Origin: Planctomycetales bacterium
Lineage (GTDB): Bacteria > Planctomycetota > Planctomycetia > Planctomycetales > Planctomycetaceae
Length of the DNA: 8,098 nucleotides
Direction of reading: 5' to 3'
Assembly (NCBI GenBank): GCA_020050375.1
Contig: JAGVKR010000252.1
Span: 1-8,098, forward strand
A program made the translations under genes and the position numbers. The number at the start of each line of letters is the position of its first letter. Positions within the stretch are counted from its first letter, which is position 1. This document shows, piece by piece, positions 1 through 5,387 of this stretch. Below the pieces are notes generated by a model that saw only the letters and a list, made by a program, of their open reading frames with translations, was not told the DNA's origin and made no database searches.

Positions 1-778
1 CCTGAGCGCGAATGTTGGAAGCGTTTCCTGGAACAGTGGAGATGATGCCAGTGCTGTTGCTGACGGAGTTTCCGTAAACGCCGACTTTCGCCCAGGCGTC
101 GATTTCCCACTTGTCGGTCTTCCAGAAATCGTACTCGGCCCCGAACTGCACGCCGTACATGCGATTGGCGACCTGGGTCGTGATGACTTCGTCGTTGCCG
201 AACGGCGCGTTCCGATAGTGAACTCCCTGCGCGTCGAGGAACTCGACGTACCGGAACCCGGCGAGCAGCGTGAGTTTGTCGGCGAACTTCTCGCGCAGGT
301 TGAATTCCATATTGCGGATGCGCGAGGAGACCGAAACGGACGCGAACGTGACCGGAAACGGGACCTCGTCGACGGTGATCCCCGAGAAATTGACCGGGTT
401 CCGGTCGAACCAGTCATCCACCGAAAACCAGTCGAACTCGAACTGGGCTGTCTCCGAGAGGCTCAGCAGAAAGTCGACTTCGGTACCCCCCGCCCAGCTC
501 GGATCGGTATCGGAGGTGTTGAGCAGCGTATTCCCCGTCGCCGATTCGGTGAGGACGATGTTCGATGGATTCGGCCGGCGGTTCAAATACAGCGCATTGA
601 CGCGGATCGTGAACCAATCCGGCAGGTCGCTGGGGTCGGAGTCATTGATGCTGGCTTCGTTCGCGTCGCCGTACCATTCGGCTCCCGCCGCGGAACGGGG
701 GAGCTGGGCCGCAAAGCCTGTCGCCCAGAGCAGCATCACGGCCGAAAATCCGGCATGAACTCGAAATGCAGCACGCAT
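1..778 (-). CDS. BBP7-family outer-membrane beta-barrel porin, 5' part only
   Basis: The minus-strand frame is open from an ATG at 778 to the window edge: 259 codons with no stop, so the C-terminus is missing. An AAGGGGG Shine-Dalgarno-like stretch lies about 8 nt before the ATG. The protein begins MRAAFRVHAG, followed by a hydrophobic stretch (SAVMLLWATGFAA, about residues 12-24), which looks like a Sec signal peptide. The mature part alternates polar and aromatic residues as beta-barrel strands do. It contains a segment reading NMEFNLREKFADKLTLLAGF then RYVEF, which matches the strand pattern I associate with the planctomycete BBP7 (DUF1551) putative porins. The expected location is the outer membrane. 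The gene lies downstream of lysA on the same strand but is separated by 433 bp with its own -10-like element, so it is probably transcribed separately. The substrate is unknown. Another outer-membrane barrel family is possible but less likely. Confidence 0.8.
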   Translation of the reverse strand, partial: MRAAFRVHAGFSAVMLLWATGFAAQLPRSAAGAEWYGDANEASINDSDPSDLPDWFTIRVNALYLNRRPNPSNIVLTESATGNTLLNTSDTDPSWAGGTEVDFLLSLSETAQFEFDWFSVDDWFDRNPVNFSGITVDEVPFPVTFASVSVSSRIRNMEFNLREKFADKLTLLAGFRYVEFLDAQGVHYRNAPFGNDEVITTQVANRMYGVQFGAEYDFWKTDKWEIDAWAKVGVYGNSVSNSTGIISTVPGNASNIRAQ

Positions 779-841
779 TCACCGAACCCCCTTTCTTACC
801 AGTACTCAAGCGCCGTCATCCCTGAGATAACGACACTACCG

Positions 842-874
842 GTTATATGAATCGGGTGATGACCGCGAGGTCAT
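842..874 (-). promoter_or_regulatory. Candidate porin promoter -10 with adjacent operator-like dyad
   Basis: Upstream of the porin gene the minus strand has TATAAC (847 to 842), one base from the -10 consensus. No good -35 hexamer sits 17-18 bp upstream. In that place there is a dyad, ATGACC-GCGA-GGTCAT (859-874), with 6-bp perfect arms. A weak -35 overlapped by a dyad would fit a regulated promoter, but both elements are short and could be chance. Confidence 0.3.
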
Positions 875-1125
875 ACAATCGGAATAGGAGGATTCAGAAA
901 AAATCATTGAAGTCGGCCGGCGGCACTGCTTTGCGCACTATGGCGCTCTGTGGCAAACCGTGCCGATTTTGCCGATTGCACGGAGAGGGCCGTTCGGGTC
1001 CGCACTCGTGAGGGAAGTGCCGATCGTTTTTGAAGAATTCTCTACAGTTCAGCCGCAGAAATACCGAGACGGCGGGAGGCAGAGAGTGGAGGAGAGAAAG
1101 TGGATAGGAGAGAGGGCAGGCCGAC

Positions 1126-1189
1126 GATCGAAGATCGAGACGGGGCACGGCGGCTGGAAGCCGCCGCTACGGTGTCGCGATCCTCGATC
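1126..1189. repeat. Long imperfect inverted repeat with a GGCGGCT hairpin core
   Basis: The core is a perfect 7-bp stem, GGCGGCT-GGA-AGCCGCC (1149-1165). It is enclosed by outer arms at 1126-1141 and 1174-1189 that pair at 14 of 16 positions, so about 64 nt could fold as one long hairpin. It starts 22 bases past the lysA stop in the direction of transcription and could stabilise or end the lysA transcript, although no T-run follows on the minus strand. The GGCGGCTGGAAGCCGCCG core resembles dispersed REP-like elements that I associate with planctomycete genomes; that comparison is from memory. Confidence 0.7.
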
Positions 1190-1210
1190 CTCTATCTTCT
1201 ATCCTCGATC
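1176..1210 (-). repeat. Five tandem heptamers, consensus GATMGAG
   Basis: On the minus strand, two bases after the lysA stop codon, there are exactly five consecutive 7-nt units: GATCGAG, GATAGAA, GATAGAG, GATCGAG and GATCGCG. Two more units of the same type (GATCGAA, GATCGAG) lie in opposite orientation at 1126-1139, on the other side of the hairpin core. The arrangement resembles short tandemly repeated repetitive (STRR) heptamers. A function is not evident. Confidence 0.7.
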
Positions 1211-1211
1211 T

Positions 1212-2483
1212 TCACACCAGCTCGTGGGCGACCAGGTCGTCATACGTCTCGCGGCGGCGAATCAGCTTGTGGCTGCTGCCGTCGACGAGGACTTCGGCGG
1301 CCTTCGGGCGCGAGTTGTAGTTGCTGCTCATCGCCATCCCGTAGGCGCCGGCACTGAATGTCACGACGAGATCGCCGCGCTGCATCGGCGGGAGCCAGCG
1401 CCCCTTGGCCAGGTAGTCGCCCGATTCGCAGATCGGGCCGACCACGTCGGCCGGTTCGCAGCCGGGCAGCTCGGCTTCGTAATCGCTGGGCGGGTCGACC
1501 GACGGACTGGCGGGCCAGATGCGGTGGAAGGCGTCGTACATCGCGGGGCGGACGAGATCGTTCATCGCCGCGTCCTGAATCACGAACAGCTTCCCTCCCT
1601 CGCGCTTCGTGTAGATCACGCGGCTGAGGAGAATCCCCGAGTTGCCGACGATGAACCGCCCCGGCTCGAGCGCCAGTCGGCAGCCGGCCGCCTTGATCGC
1701 CGGCACGATCACCTCGGCATACGCCGACGCGGGGAGCGCTTCCTGCTTGCGATAGTTGATCCCGAATCCGCCGCCGAGATTGATCCACCGCGTGTCGTGT
1801 CCCCGCGCCCGGAATTTTTCCACGACTTCGACTGCTTTGACGACCGCCTCGGCGTACGGGTCGGTCGTGAGAATCGGCGAGCCGAGATGCATGTGGATCC
1901 CGCGGAGCTCCAATCGCTTGTCGCCGAGAACTTTCGCGGCAAGCTGCTCGGCCCGCTCGATGTCCATTCCGAACTTGTTTCCCTTTTTGCCGGTGGTTGT
2001 TTTGGCGTGTGTTTTGGCATCGATGTCGGGATTGAGGCGGAGCGCCACGGGGGCGACCCGTTCCATCGAGCCGGCGACGGCGGCGATCGCGTCGAGCTCG
2101 GCTTCGCTCTCGACGTTGAACATCAGCACGTTGTTCTCGAGCGCGAAGCGGATTTCTTCGTCGGTCTTGCCGACGCCGGCGAAGACCACCTTGGTCGTGT
2201 CGGCCCCCGCCTGCTTGACGCGGAAGAACTCGCCCCCCGAGACGACGTCGAAGCTGCTCCCGGCTTCCTGCATCACCTTGAGGATCCCGAGGTTGCTGTT
2301 CGATTTCACCGAATAGCAGATGACCGGGTCGACCTCGGCGAACGCCTTCTGAATCTGGCGGAGGTGGTGCAGCAGCGTCCGCTTCGAATAGACCCAGAGC
2401 GGCGTCCCGTATTTGGCCGCCAGCTCGGCAGCGGGGGTTTCTTCGCAGAGCAGCTCACGGTTTTTGTAGTGGAAGTAGTCCAT
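1212..2483 (-). CDS. lysA: Diaminopimelate decarboxylase
   Basis: LysA removes CO2 from meso-2,6-diaminopimelate to give L-lysine, the last step of bacterial lysine synthesis; it is a cytoplasmic PLP enzyme. The 423-residue length is normal for the family. The N-terminal alanine-racemase-like barrel has the PLP lysine K60 in YSVKSN, His199 in MHLGS, and the phosphate-binding LGGGFG (236-241) and EPGR (273-276). The C-terminal beta domain has CESGD (352-356), whose Cys352 is the residue expected to reach the neighbouring subunit's active site, and YNSRP (389-393). The start is ATG at 2483; no Shine-Dalgarno is visible, so translation may depend on coupling or be leaderless-like. asd lies 78 bp upstream on the same strand and probably shares its transcript, forming a lysine/diaminopimelate unit. 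A related PLP decarboxylase (ornithine/arginine type) is unlikely given CESGD and the N-terminal layout. Confidence 0.96.
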   Translation of the reverse strand: MDYFHYKNRELLCEETPAAELAAKYGTPLWVYSKRTLLHHLRQIQKAFAEVDPVICYSVKSNSNLGILKVMQEAGSSFDVVSGGEFFRVKQAGADTTKVVFAGVGKTDEEIRFALENNVLMFNVESEAELDAIAAVAGSMERVAPVALRLNPDIDAKTHAKTTTGKKGNKFGMDIERAEQLAAKVLGDKRLELRGIHMHLGSPILTTDPYAEAVVKAVEVVEKFRARGHDTRWINLGGGFGINYRKQEALPASAYAEVIVPAIKAAGCRLALEPGRFIVGNSGILLSRVIYTKREGGKLFVIQDAAMNDLVRPAMYDAFHRIWPASPSVDPPSDYEAELPGCEPADVVGPICESGDYLAKGRWLPPMQRGDLVVTFSAGAYGMAMSSNYNSRPKAAEVLVDGSSHKLIRRRETYDDLVAHELV

Positions 2484-2529
2484 GATTACGGCAGGATTCG
2501 ATGGTACGGGAAAAACATTCGACGCTTCA

Positions 2530-2545
2530 GGGGGCTGACGCCCCC
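2530..2545. repeat. Short perfect hairpin between asd and lysA (REP-like)
   Basis: GGGGGC-TGAC-GCCCCC is a perfect 6-bp stem with a 4-nt loop, in the 78-bp asd-lysA spacer. The flanking bases (CGCTCGCC on the right) make it resemble the G-run/C-run palindromes I recall as dispersed intergenic repeats in planctomycetes. It lacks a T-run, so it is more likely an RNA-stability or REP-type element than a terminator; it may set the relative amounts of asd and lysA message. Confidence 0.6.
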
Positions 2546-2561
2546 CGCTCGCCGGGTGGGA

Positions 2562-3587
2562 TCATCCGCGAGCGCGCGCGGCGAAGCGGTGCTCGGCGAG
2601 CAGCTCGGCGATCTGGATGGCGTTGGTCGCGGCCCCCTTCCGCAGGTTGTCGCTCACGCACCAGAAGCTGAGGCCGTTGGGATGCGACAGGTCGCGGCGG
2701 ATTCGGCCCACGAAGACTTCGTCGCGGCCGGTGCAGTCGGAGGGCATCGGGTAGCGCCCCTTCCCCGGCTCGTCGACGACGATGATTCCCGGAAAGGCGG
2801 CGAACAGCTCCCGCGCTTCGTCGGGGGAAATCGGCCGCTCGGTCTCGACGGTGATCGTTTCGCTGTGACAATTGGCGACCGGCACGCGGACGCACGTCGG
2901 GCAGACCAGGAGATCGGGAATCCCCATGATCTTGCGGGTCTCGTAGACCATTTTCAGCTCTTCGCTCGTGTAGCCGTCTTCTTTGAAGCCGCCGATTTGC
3001 GGAATGGCGTTGAAGGCGATCGGATGGGCGAAGGCGGTGTAAGCGTAATCTTCGCCCGCGAGATGGGCCTTGCTCCCTTCGTAGAGATCGACCGTCCCCT
3101 GCAACCCCGCCCCGCTCACCGCCTGGTAGCTGCTGACGATCACCCGCCGCAAACGCGAGGCATCGTGCAGCGGCTTCAAGGCCAACACCATCTGCGTCGT
3201 GGAGCAGTTCGGGCTGGCGATGATCCCCTTCGCGTCGATGGCCGCCTGTGGGTTGACCTCGGGAATCACCAGCGCCACGTCGGGCCTCATCCGAAAATAG
3301 CCCGATTCGTCGATGACCGTCGCGCCCGCTTTGACGGCATCGGGGAGGTGCTTCGCGGCGACGTCGTCGGGCGTGCTGGCGATCACCAGGTCGCACCCCG
3401 CGAAGGCATGCGGCGTCAACTCTTCAATCTTGTGCGACTTCCCCTGGAACTCGAGCGACTGGCCGGCGCTGCGGGCCGACGCGAGAAACTTGTAATTCTT
3501 CACCGGCAAATTCCGCTCGGCGAGCAACTGGAGCATGATCCGCCCTACGGCCCCCGTTGCCCCGACCACCGCCACCTGCTGAAACAC
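2562..3587 (-). CDS. asd: Aspartate-semialdehyde dehydrogenase
   Basis: Asd reduces L-aspartyl-4-phosphate to L-aspartate 4-semialdehyde with NADPH, the branch-point step toward diaminopimelate/lysine, threonine and methionine; it acts in the cytoplasm. At 341 residues it is full length. Residues 6-15 (AVVGATGAVG) are the NADP-binding glycine loop. The catalytic cysteine is C128 in SPNCSTTQ. SSYQAVSGAG (152-161) and the His241 region (RVPVANCHSE, 234-243) are the family's substrate-side motifs. The start is GTG at 3587, chosen because CAGGAG lies about 9 nt upstream and the protein then begins directly with the conserved beta strand MFQQVAVVGATG; no ATG fits better. lysA follows 78 bp downstream. 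Upstream is a long structured stretch and a sigma70-like promoter. The other semialdehyde dehydrogenase family (ArgC) is excluded by the motifs. Confidence 0.96.
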   Translation of the reverse strand: MFQQVAVVGATGAVGRIMLQLLAERNLPVKNYKFLASARSAGQSLEFQGKSHKIEELTPHAFAGCDLVIASTPDDVAAKHLPDAVKAGATVIDESGYFRMRPDVALVIPEVNPQAAIDAKGIIASPNCSTTQMVLALKPLHDASRLRRVIVSSYQAVSGAGLQGTVDLYEGSKAHLAGEDYAYTAFAHPIAFNAIPQIGGFKEDGYTSEELKMVYETRKIMGIPDLLVCPTCVRVPVANCHSETITVETERPISPDEARELFAAFPGIIVVDEPGKGRYPMPSDCTGRDEVFVGRIRRDLSHPNGLSFWCVSDNLRKGAATNAIQIAELLAEHRFAARARG

Positions 3588-3831
3588 GATAAGCGACTCC
3601 TGAAAACTGAACGACGTCGATCAATAGGACACGAACATATCCCCGGCCATCGGAACCAGGGGAGCGATACCAACACGCGCCGCGCACCGTTGGACCAACG
3701 CGGGCCAACACGCGGCCCGGTGAGACACGCCTTGCCCCGTGACAGGTTCGGGGAAAAGCAGAAAGCGGTCTATCTGACGCGCTGGCAACCGACGAACCAC
3801 TGTGCGTCGCCAGCCGCCTCCCGGGTTCCCC
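3588..3831 (-). promoter_or_regulatory. Putative structured leader of asd-lysA
   Basis: If transcription starts from the promoter-like element at 3832-3861, asd has a leader of about 240 nt with no convincing coding frame. It contains several perfect short stems: GCTGGC/GCCAGC with an inner GACG/CGTC (3781-3814), CCCCG/CGGGG (3735-3753), GGGCC/GGCCC (3702-3718), and CGTTGG-A-CCAACG (3688-3700). The 10-mer CCAACACGCG occurs twice (3670-3679, 3705-3714). I looked for lysine-riboswitch-like conserved motifs and did not recognise them. The GC-rich composition makes small stems likely by chance, so a regulatory role is only a suggestion. Confidence 0.3.
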
Positions 3832-3861
3832 AGTATACCGGCGTGCGCCCGCGGCATTCAA
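3832..3861 (-). promoter_or_regulatory. Candidate sigma70 promoter for asd-lysA
   Basis: On the minus strand TTGAAT (3861 to 3856; 4 of 6 to consensus) and TATACT (3837 to 3832; 5 of 6) are separated by 18 bp. Orientation and position fit asd as the first gene. It lies between the repeat downstream of the BON gene and asd, so asd would be transcribed independently of the BON gene. Confidence 0.45.
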
Positions 3862-3890
3862 CAGCATCGGGTCAGGAGTGGAAGACAAGA

Positions 3891-3953
3891 CCGAAGCGCA
3901 AGCGCCGGAGCAATCGATTGATCGGGTTACACACCGCGTCGCTTGCGCTTCGG
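3891..3953. repeat. Inverted repeat with 14-bp perfect arms (REP-like)
   Basis: CCGAAGCGCAAGCG (3891-3904) and its exact reverse complement (3940-3953) are separated by 35 bp. The right unit, read on the minus strand, extends to AAGCCCGAAGCGCAAGCGAC, a word I recall as a frequent dispersed repeat in planctomycete intergenic DNA. The element begins 18 bases after the BON-gene stop codon and could act as a 3' stem-loop for that transcript; there is no T-run. Confidence 0.75.
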
Positions 3954-3971
3954 GCTTGTAGCAGCCGCTTT

Positions 3972-4340
3972 CTACCCTTTCACGGGCACTTCGCGCCGCG
4001 GAGCGATGACCAGGCGGTTGAGCACCTGCCGAACACCAGAGACGCGCCGGGCAATGTGGCAAACGTCGGGCAGCTCGTCGTCGGATTCCAGCACCCCTTG
4101 GAGACAAACCCCGTTGTCGATCCGGCGAACAACGAGCGATGCAAATCGCAGGCTGGGCTGGGCGAGCAACTCGCGCTGCACTTCTTGCTCCACCTGGTGT
4201 GGAGTGCAGATCGCGTCGAGTGCCTGCGAGGCAAATCGCGGAGGCGCTACTACCCCCCCTTCCGGCGTCGCCGTGAGGGGCGTCGCAACATTTGGAGCGG
4301 GTACGTGTGGGGTCGCATCGTGTGGCTTGGGTTTCCTCAT
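3972..4340 (-). CDS. Small BON-domain protein
   Basis: The encoded 122-residue protein has a Pro/Thr/Ala-rich, probably disordered N-terminus (1-45) followed by one BON domain (about 48-112). The domain shows the typical order: helix VEQEVQRELLAQP, strand LVVRRIDNGVCLQGV, helix ELPDVCHIARRVSGV, then RQVLNRLVI with the closing GVxxVxNxL pattern. BON domains (OsmY, secretins, mechanosensitive channels) are thought to bind phospholipids or protein surfaces. No signal peptide or membrane segment is visible, so the location is unclear. I chose ATG at 4340 because GGAGGG lies 10 nt upstream; a GTG at 4358 would add six residues but contains that Shine-Dalgarno. The gene is divergent from the MNIO operon across a 376-bp gap, so shared control is possible but unproven. 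Confidence 0.75.
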   Translation of the reverse strand: MRKPKPHDATPHVPAPNVATPLTATPEGGVVAPPRFASQALDAICTPHQVEQEVQRELLAQPSLRFASLVVRRIDNGVCLQGVLESDDELPDVCHIARRVSGVRQVLNRLVIAPRREVPVKG

Positions 4341-4466
4341 GGGTTTATTACCCTCCACGAGAGACGTGTTCGATCCTTCGAGCCAACGTCCTTGAGTCTA
4401 CCACCCCCATTCCATTTGTATAGGGGGGTGTTTGCCGAATTCTCCGAGAGAAGCAAAGCCGGTGCC

Positions 4467-4486
4467 AATGGGGGGAAATGGGGGGA
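4467..4486 (+). repeat. Perfect tandem duplication of AATGGGGGGA
   Basis: Two adjacent identical 10-mers lie in the divergent intergenic region, giving two G6 runs four bases apart. The tract may be slippage-prone; no function can be assigned. Confidence 0.6.
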
Positions 4487-4520
4487 GCCAGGCAGATTCA
4501 GGCGAGATTCGAGGTTCAAC

Positions 4521-4554
4521 GCTGTTTGGTCGGCTTGTCTTGCAACCAAACTGC
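4521..4554. promoter_or_regulatory. Operator-like dyad in the divergent region
   Basis: GCTGTTTGGT (4521-4530) and ACCAAACTGC (4545-4554) are inverted repeats matching at 9 of 10 positions with a 14-bp spacer. The dyad lies 162 bp before the precursor ATG and about 180 bp before the BON ATG, a reasonable place for a shared regulator, for example a metal sensor. It could equally be an RNA hairpin. No known operator consensus was recognised. Confidence 0.35.
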
Positions 4555-4704
4555 TCTCAAACGTGCCAAATCTGCCGGAAAGCGTAGCACCCCCGCCCGT
4601 GCAATTGTGCTATGTCCGAATTACAATCGGTGGTCAGCCGCCGGGCCGATGAGCCTGGTGCCAGCCCCCTGTACGTTGGATGGAATCCCTAGACCCGCAG
4701 AGGC

Positions 4705-4709
4705 AGGAG
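4705..4709 (+). promoter_or_regulatory. Shine-Dalgarno of the precursor gene
   Basis: AGGAG lies 7 nt before ATG 4717, the clearest ribosome binding site in the MNIO operon. bufB, by contrast, has none recognisable, which fits a precursor made in excess over its enzyme. Confidence 0.75.
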
Positions 4710-4716
4710 CACACAG

Positions 4717-5244
4717 ATGGAAAATTCGGAACTGAATCGCAGAGACTTTCACCGTCTGACAATGGCGGCATTCGGGGGGACACTCGCTGGAGCAGTCGCC
4801 GGATGCACTCCAGCCGCGGCGCCGCCGGTGGCAACTCCGCCAGCAGGGGGTGCGGGGGGAGCAACCACAGCGAAGGATGGCGAACCGACTGGGACCGGCG
4901 CCGATCTGGCGGCTCTCGAAAACAGCGTTGCCGCCGTCGGGATCGAGAAGCATCTCTGCCGCGGACTCAACGCCTGCAAGAACCAGGGGGGAAGTGGCGA
5001 AAACGCCTGTGCCGGACAGGGGACCTGCGCCACGCTCGCGCATCACACCTGCGGCGGAGACAACGCGTGCAAGGGTCAGGGAGGCTGCGGCAAGAACCCC
5101 GCTGAGAACGAGTGCAAAGGGAAAGGGGGCTGCCACGTCCCCCTGATGGACGACGCCTGGGGCCATGTCCGGAAGATTTTCGAAGCCAAGATGAAGAAGG
5201 CCGGCACCGCTATCGGAGCCGCCCCGGCTGCGGCGAAATCGTAG
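4717..5244 (+). CDS. bufA: Cysteine-array RiPP precursor, bufferin-like, with Tat signal and lipobox
   Basis: This 175-residue protein starts with a twin-arginine motif (N-R8-R9-D-F), a hydrophobic stretch (14-29) and a lipobox-like V-A-G-C30, suggesting Tat export and lipid anchoring. A Pro/Ala/Gly-rich linker (31-60) follows. Nine cysteines (81, 87, 98, 104, 112, 118, 124, 133, 139) form five C-x5-C steps of form C-x-G-x-[NG]-x-C; units CRGLNACKNQGGS (81-93) and CGGDNACKGQGGC (112-124) are clear repeats, and position 93 is Ser where the pattern predicts Cys. The tail, VPL then AWGHVRKIFEAKMKKAG, looks like a conserved helix. Cys-rich low-complexity proteins beside DUF692 and DUF2063 genes are substrates in bufferin-type systems, where cysteines are modified and copper or other metals bound. 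The family assignment rests on composition and the two downstream genes; modification and metal are inferred. An unmodified metallothionein-like lipoprotein is the alternative. Confidence 0.8.
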   Translation: MENSELNRRDFHRLTMAAFGGTLAGAVAGCTPAAAPPVATPPAGGAGGATTAKDGEPTGTGADLAALENSVAAVGIEKHLCRGLNACKNQGGSGENACAGQGTCATLAHHTCGGDNACKGQGGCGKNPAENECKGKGGCHVPLMDDAWGHVRKIFEAKMKKAGTAIGAAPAAAKS

Positions 5245-5285
5245 TCGACATGGGAATAACGAATGACGAGATTCGAATGTCGGAA

Positions 5286-5382
5286 GAAATCCGAAATTCA
5301 AAATGACGAAAAGGGTGCCGTTGATATTTTGATTTTGTCTTTAGAGTTTCCTTAGACATTTGTCTTTCGTCATTCGGATTTC
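5286..5382. repeat. Imperfect inverted repeat in the precursor-bufB spacer
   Basis: The left arm at 5286-5312 contains GAAATCCGAA then ATGACGAAAA; the right arm at 5364-5382, read on the other strand, is GAAATCCGAATGACGAAAG. They pair except for a 7-nt insertion in the left arm. The spacer is A/T-rich (TTGATATTTTGATTTTGTC). Words such as ATGACGAA and ATCCGAA recur through the 143-bp gap (also ACGAATGACGAGATTCG near 5259-5275), as in dispersed planctomycete intergenic repeats. In the transcript this could be a stem that limits read-through into bufB or protects the precursor message. Confidence 0.65.
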
Positions 5383-5387
5383 ACCTG

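Larger units (their letters stand above)
779..1211. other. 433-bp gap between lysA and the porin gene
   Basis: I see no credible gene here; short open frames on both strands have Arg/Pro-rich, non-protein-like composition. The gap holds the porin upstream region (842-874), a 9-bp tandem repeat TGCCGATTK (961-978) with a third partial copy near 1018, a purine-rich plus-strand stretch (about 1075-1120), and a composite heptamer/hairpin repeat element directly after the lysA stop (1126-1210). Confidence 0.6.
4341..4716. other. 376-bp divergent intergenic region, BON gene / MNIO operon
   Basis: No convincing gene is present; a 70-codon minus-strand open frame has no protein-like features. The region holds a dyad (4521-4554), a tandem 10-mer (4467-4486), a G/C-run hairpin (CACCCCC 4402-4408 with GGGGGTG 4424-4430), and a -10-like TACAAT (4622-4627) upstream of the precursor gene. 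TACAAT has only a poor -35 (GTGCAA, 17 bp upstream) and lies inside an ATTGT-N14-ACAAT dyad (4604-4627). The promoter of the MNIO operon is therefore not firmly placed. Confidence 0.5.

Noticed and set aside
218..850. Two overlapping plus-strand open frames opposite the porin gene
   Set aside because: They are Arg/Glu-rich and lack domain motifs; the minus strand encodes a signal peptide and BBP7-like strands over the same bases.
1126..1210. CRISPR array
   Set aside because: Repeats are 7 nt without unique spacers; this is a tandem heptamer array around a hairpin.
2530..2545. Rho-independent terminator between asd and lysA
   Set aside because: The stem is strong, but no T-run follows on the minus strand within the expected distance; it is better described as a REP-like hairpin.
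3588..3831. Lysine riboswitch upstream of asd
   Set aside because: Location and length would fit, but I could not find the conserved core motifs by eye; kept only as an uncharacterised structured leader.
3424..4107. 227-codon minus-strand frame overlapping the start of asd and the BON gene's end
   Set aside because: It overlaps two supported genes in another frame and has no recognisable domain; the region between them looks like leader and repeat DNA.
4337..4549. 70-codon minus-strand frame whose stop overlaps the BON start as ATGA
   Set aside because: The overlap hints at coupling, but the protein shows no domain or signal and covers the G-run tandem repeat and the dyad; the BON gene has its own GGAGGG.
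960..4652. A 1230-codon plus-strand open frame running across lysA, asd and the BON gene
   Set aside because: It lies antisense to three genes with clear motifs, and its translation is Arg/Gly/Asp/Val-rich without domains. Long antisense frames are common in high-GC genes. No Shine-Dalgarno was noted.
4621..5301. Minus-strand 226-codon frame opposite the precursor gene
   Set aside because: The plus strand has a strong ribosome site, a Tat motif and a regular cysteine array; the minus frame is a shadow.
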